Assembly: GCA_002342985.1 (NCBI GenBank)
Contig: DDRC01000178.1
Location: forward strand, 11,055 to 18,688
DNA length: 7,634 bases
Direction: 5' to 3'
Origin: Flavobacteriales bacterium UBA2426
GTDB taxonomy: Bacteria; Bacteroidota; Bacteroidia; Flavobacteriales_F; PHOS-HE28
Shown: one piece after another, positions 6,267 through 7,634 of the stretch
How the letters are laid out: each line of letters begins with the position of its first letter
Position numbering within the stretch: position 1 is the stretch's first letter
Notes under the pieces: model-generated
Databases searched by the model: none
What the model was told of the DNA's origin: nothing
What the model saw: the letters and a program-made list of their open reading frames with translations, nothing else
Program-made: the position numbers and the translations under genes

Positions 6267-7634
6267 CTAGAAGTTGAGGTTCACGCTGCGGCCGCTCTCG
6301 ATGAGGGCCTCCTTCACAAGGCTCAGCTCCGTGCGGCGGGCCGATCCGCTGCGGTAGGTCACTTGATAGGTGCCGGGCTGCAGCCGGAACTGGTTGCGGG
6401 GCGATGCCGGGTCGAGATCGGCCACCCACTGCAGCTCGTCACCGGACCTGAGGAACACGGAGCCCGGACCGGCAGCGGAGGCGGTCACATTCAGCACGCC
6501 GGCACGCGGCACCGTGATGTCGGTGGTCTTCCCTTGCTCCACGCGCACATCCGGAATGAGGGTGCGGGGCAGCGTTAGGACCTCCAGGTCATAGGCGCCC
6601 ACGCGGTAGCGCTGCTGCGTTCCCATCGGCTGGGCCTGGAGCGTGGCCATTTCGCCCTTCCTGCGCACCACGCACGAGACGGGATGCGCGTCCAGGGGCC
6701 CTGTGCCCGTGCGCAGGTTCAGGATGCCTGTGCCGGCATCGACGGCGATGATGGTATGGGTCCCGGGCCTCACGGTGACGTTCTCCCGTATCGAGGCCGG
6801 CAGCGTGTGGGCCACCACCCGGTAGGTGAACACCGGGTCAAGCGCGAGGGTGTCGGGGAGGCCGCGTTCATTCATCGTGTGCACCAGATGGTAGCGGACC
6901 TGGCCGGTTTTCTGGTCGTAGAGCGTCACCGGCACGTCCGTCTCGGAAGGCTGGCCATCGGTGGTCATCAGGCTGATCTGGGCCGTGGTGGTATTCAGGG
7001 CCTGGGTGACCACCACCTTTAGCACATGCTCGAAGAGCTCAGGGGTGCTGGCATCGAAGTAATTGCCCACGCACTGCAGCGCGTAGCGGTCATTCTCGGT
7101 GAGGCCCACCCCGATGACGAAGGGCTTCAGCACGATGCCTTTCGCCTGCAGGGCGCGGCTCACTGCGCAGGGGTCCTCGTCGCAGGCCTCGATCCCATCG
7201 GTGATGAGGATGATGACGTTGCGGACGCCGCGGGTGCCTTTCTGCTGGTCCGTTTCGGGGAAGTCCTTGGCAGCTTTCTCCAGCGAGCGGGCAATGGGCG
7301 TGGTGCCCAGGCACCGCACGCCCTGCAATGTCTTCCGCATCGCGGGGATGCTGTTGCTGCTGAAGGGAACCTCCAAGCGGGTGTCGTCGCAATCCTGCTT
7401 CCCGGGCTGGATGGGCGTCTGGTGGCCGTACAGCCGCAAAGCCAGTTCCAGATCGGGCTGGCCTTCGAGCTCCTTCAGCGACTGCAGCAGGAGGTCGCGC
7501 GCCGTCTCGATCTTGGGCCGGTTCCCCCAGAATGCATTCATGCTGTTGCTCGCATCGAAGACGAACAGCATGCGCGTGAGCGGGGGCTGTTTCAGGGCCT
7601 GCGCCTCCTGGCTGTGCGCAGGTTGCGCTAGCGC
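6267..7634 (-). CDS. Exported VWA-domain protein with repeated C-terminal beta modules; N-terminus beyond window
   Basis: 455 residues are visible before the stop at 6267. The frame is open to the window end, where ALAQPAHSQ looks like the tail of a signal peptide, so the true start probably lies shortly beyond 7634. Numbering the 7632-7634 codon as 1, the von Willebrand A domain covers about 21-212. Its MIDAS metal site is DASNS (27-31), with GTTP (110-113) and LITDG (143-147) supplying further ligands. Several cysteines (CDD, CLG, EACDEDPC, QCVGNY) could form disulfides in an exported protein. The C-terminal half is beta-rich, with three related units containing Y-x-V, then V-x-x-G and an I-x-V strand. 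It resembles a conserved Bacteroidota family of VWA proteins. Metal-dependent protein or matrix binding in the envelope is likely; the partner is unknown. The ATG at 7571 is internal to the domain and not the start. Confidence 0.85.
   Translation of the reverse strand, partial: ALAQPAHSQEAQALKQPPLTRMLFVFDASNSMNAFWGNRPKIETARDLLLQSLKELEGQPDLELALRLYGHQTPIQPGKQDCDDTRLEVPFSSNSIPAMRKTLQGVRCLGTTPIARSLEKAAKDFPETDQQKGTRGVRNVIILITDGIEACDEDPCAVSRALQAKGIVLKPFVIGVGLTENDRYALQCVGNYFDASTPELFEHVLKVVVTQALNTTTAQISLMTTDGQPSETDVPVTLYDQKTGQVRYHLVHTMNERGLPDTLALDPVFTYRVVAHTLPASIRENVTVRPGTHTIIAVDAGTGILNLRTGTGPLDAHPVSCVVRRKGEMATLQAQPMGTQQRYRVGAYDLEVLTLPRTLIPDVRVEQGKTTDITVPRAGVLNVTASAAGPGSVFLRSGDELQWVADLDPASPRNQFRLQPGTYQVTYRSGSARRTELSLVKEALIESGRSVNLNF

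Noticed and set aside
6267..7571. ATG at 7571 as the start of the VWA protein
   Set aside because: It lies directly before the first VWA strand with the MIDAS motif, and the frame continues upstream into a signal-peptide-like end, so the true start is outside the window.
7026..7631. Plus-strand open frame opposite the VWA domain
   Set aside because: It mirrors codon usage of the real minus-strand gene, which has the MIDAS motif. No independent support.
1..7634. CRISPR array, insertion sequence, tRNA/rRNA or defence system
   Set aside because: No spaced direct repeats, transposase motifs, terminal inverted repeats or RNA-gene signatures were seen on either strand.

Overview
This is a GC-rich window with every supported gene on the minus strand, so transcription runs from high to low coordinates. 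It looks like a high-GC member of the Bacteroidota, probably Flavobacteriales-like. The reasons are a secreted pappalysin-type protease with PKD and adhesion-like modules of the kind exported by type IX secretion, a sigma/FxVP-membrane protein/LDLS-sensor trio typical of Bacteroidota, a split transketolase, and translation starts that mostly lack Shine-Dalgarno sequences. The lineage is inferred from family resemblance, not from a marker gene.

Layout in transcription order: (1) 7634-6267, a VWA-domain secreted protein whose N-terminus lies beyond the window. (2) 6260-5307, the C-terminal half of a split transketolase, 6 bp after gene 1. (3) 5284-4727, an ECF sigma factor, after a 22-bp gap holding a perfect GC palindrome. 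(4) 4722-4237, a single-pass membrane protein in the anti-sigma position. (5) 4240-3734, a periplasmic Spy-like 'sensor of ECF sigma' protein, overlapping gene 4 by 4 bp. (6) 3705-2509, a class-III PLP aminotransferase. Next comes a 210-bp non-coding gap (2299-2508). (7) 2298 to 1, a secreted M43 zinc metallopeptidase whose C-terminus is cut off by the window start.

Genes 1 to 6 are packed with gaps of -4 to 28 bp and could be one transcription unit. The clear functional unit within it is sigma factor, membrane protein and periplasmic sensor, likely an envelope-responsive regulatory module. The aminotransferase, transketolase half and VWA protein are metabolic or envelope genes whose link to the module is positional only. 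The protease has its own upstream gap with a possible Bacteroidota-type -7 box.

The most unusual feature is in the protease. About 200 residues, including a recognisable beta-sandwich-like domain, sit between the zinc-binding HExxHxxxxxH motif and the Met-turn, so an extra domain appears nested inside the catalytic domain. I see no mobile element, CRISPR array, RNA gene or wholly new multi-gene system. The rest is ordinary Bacteroidota gene content with some odd arrangements.
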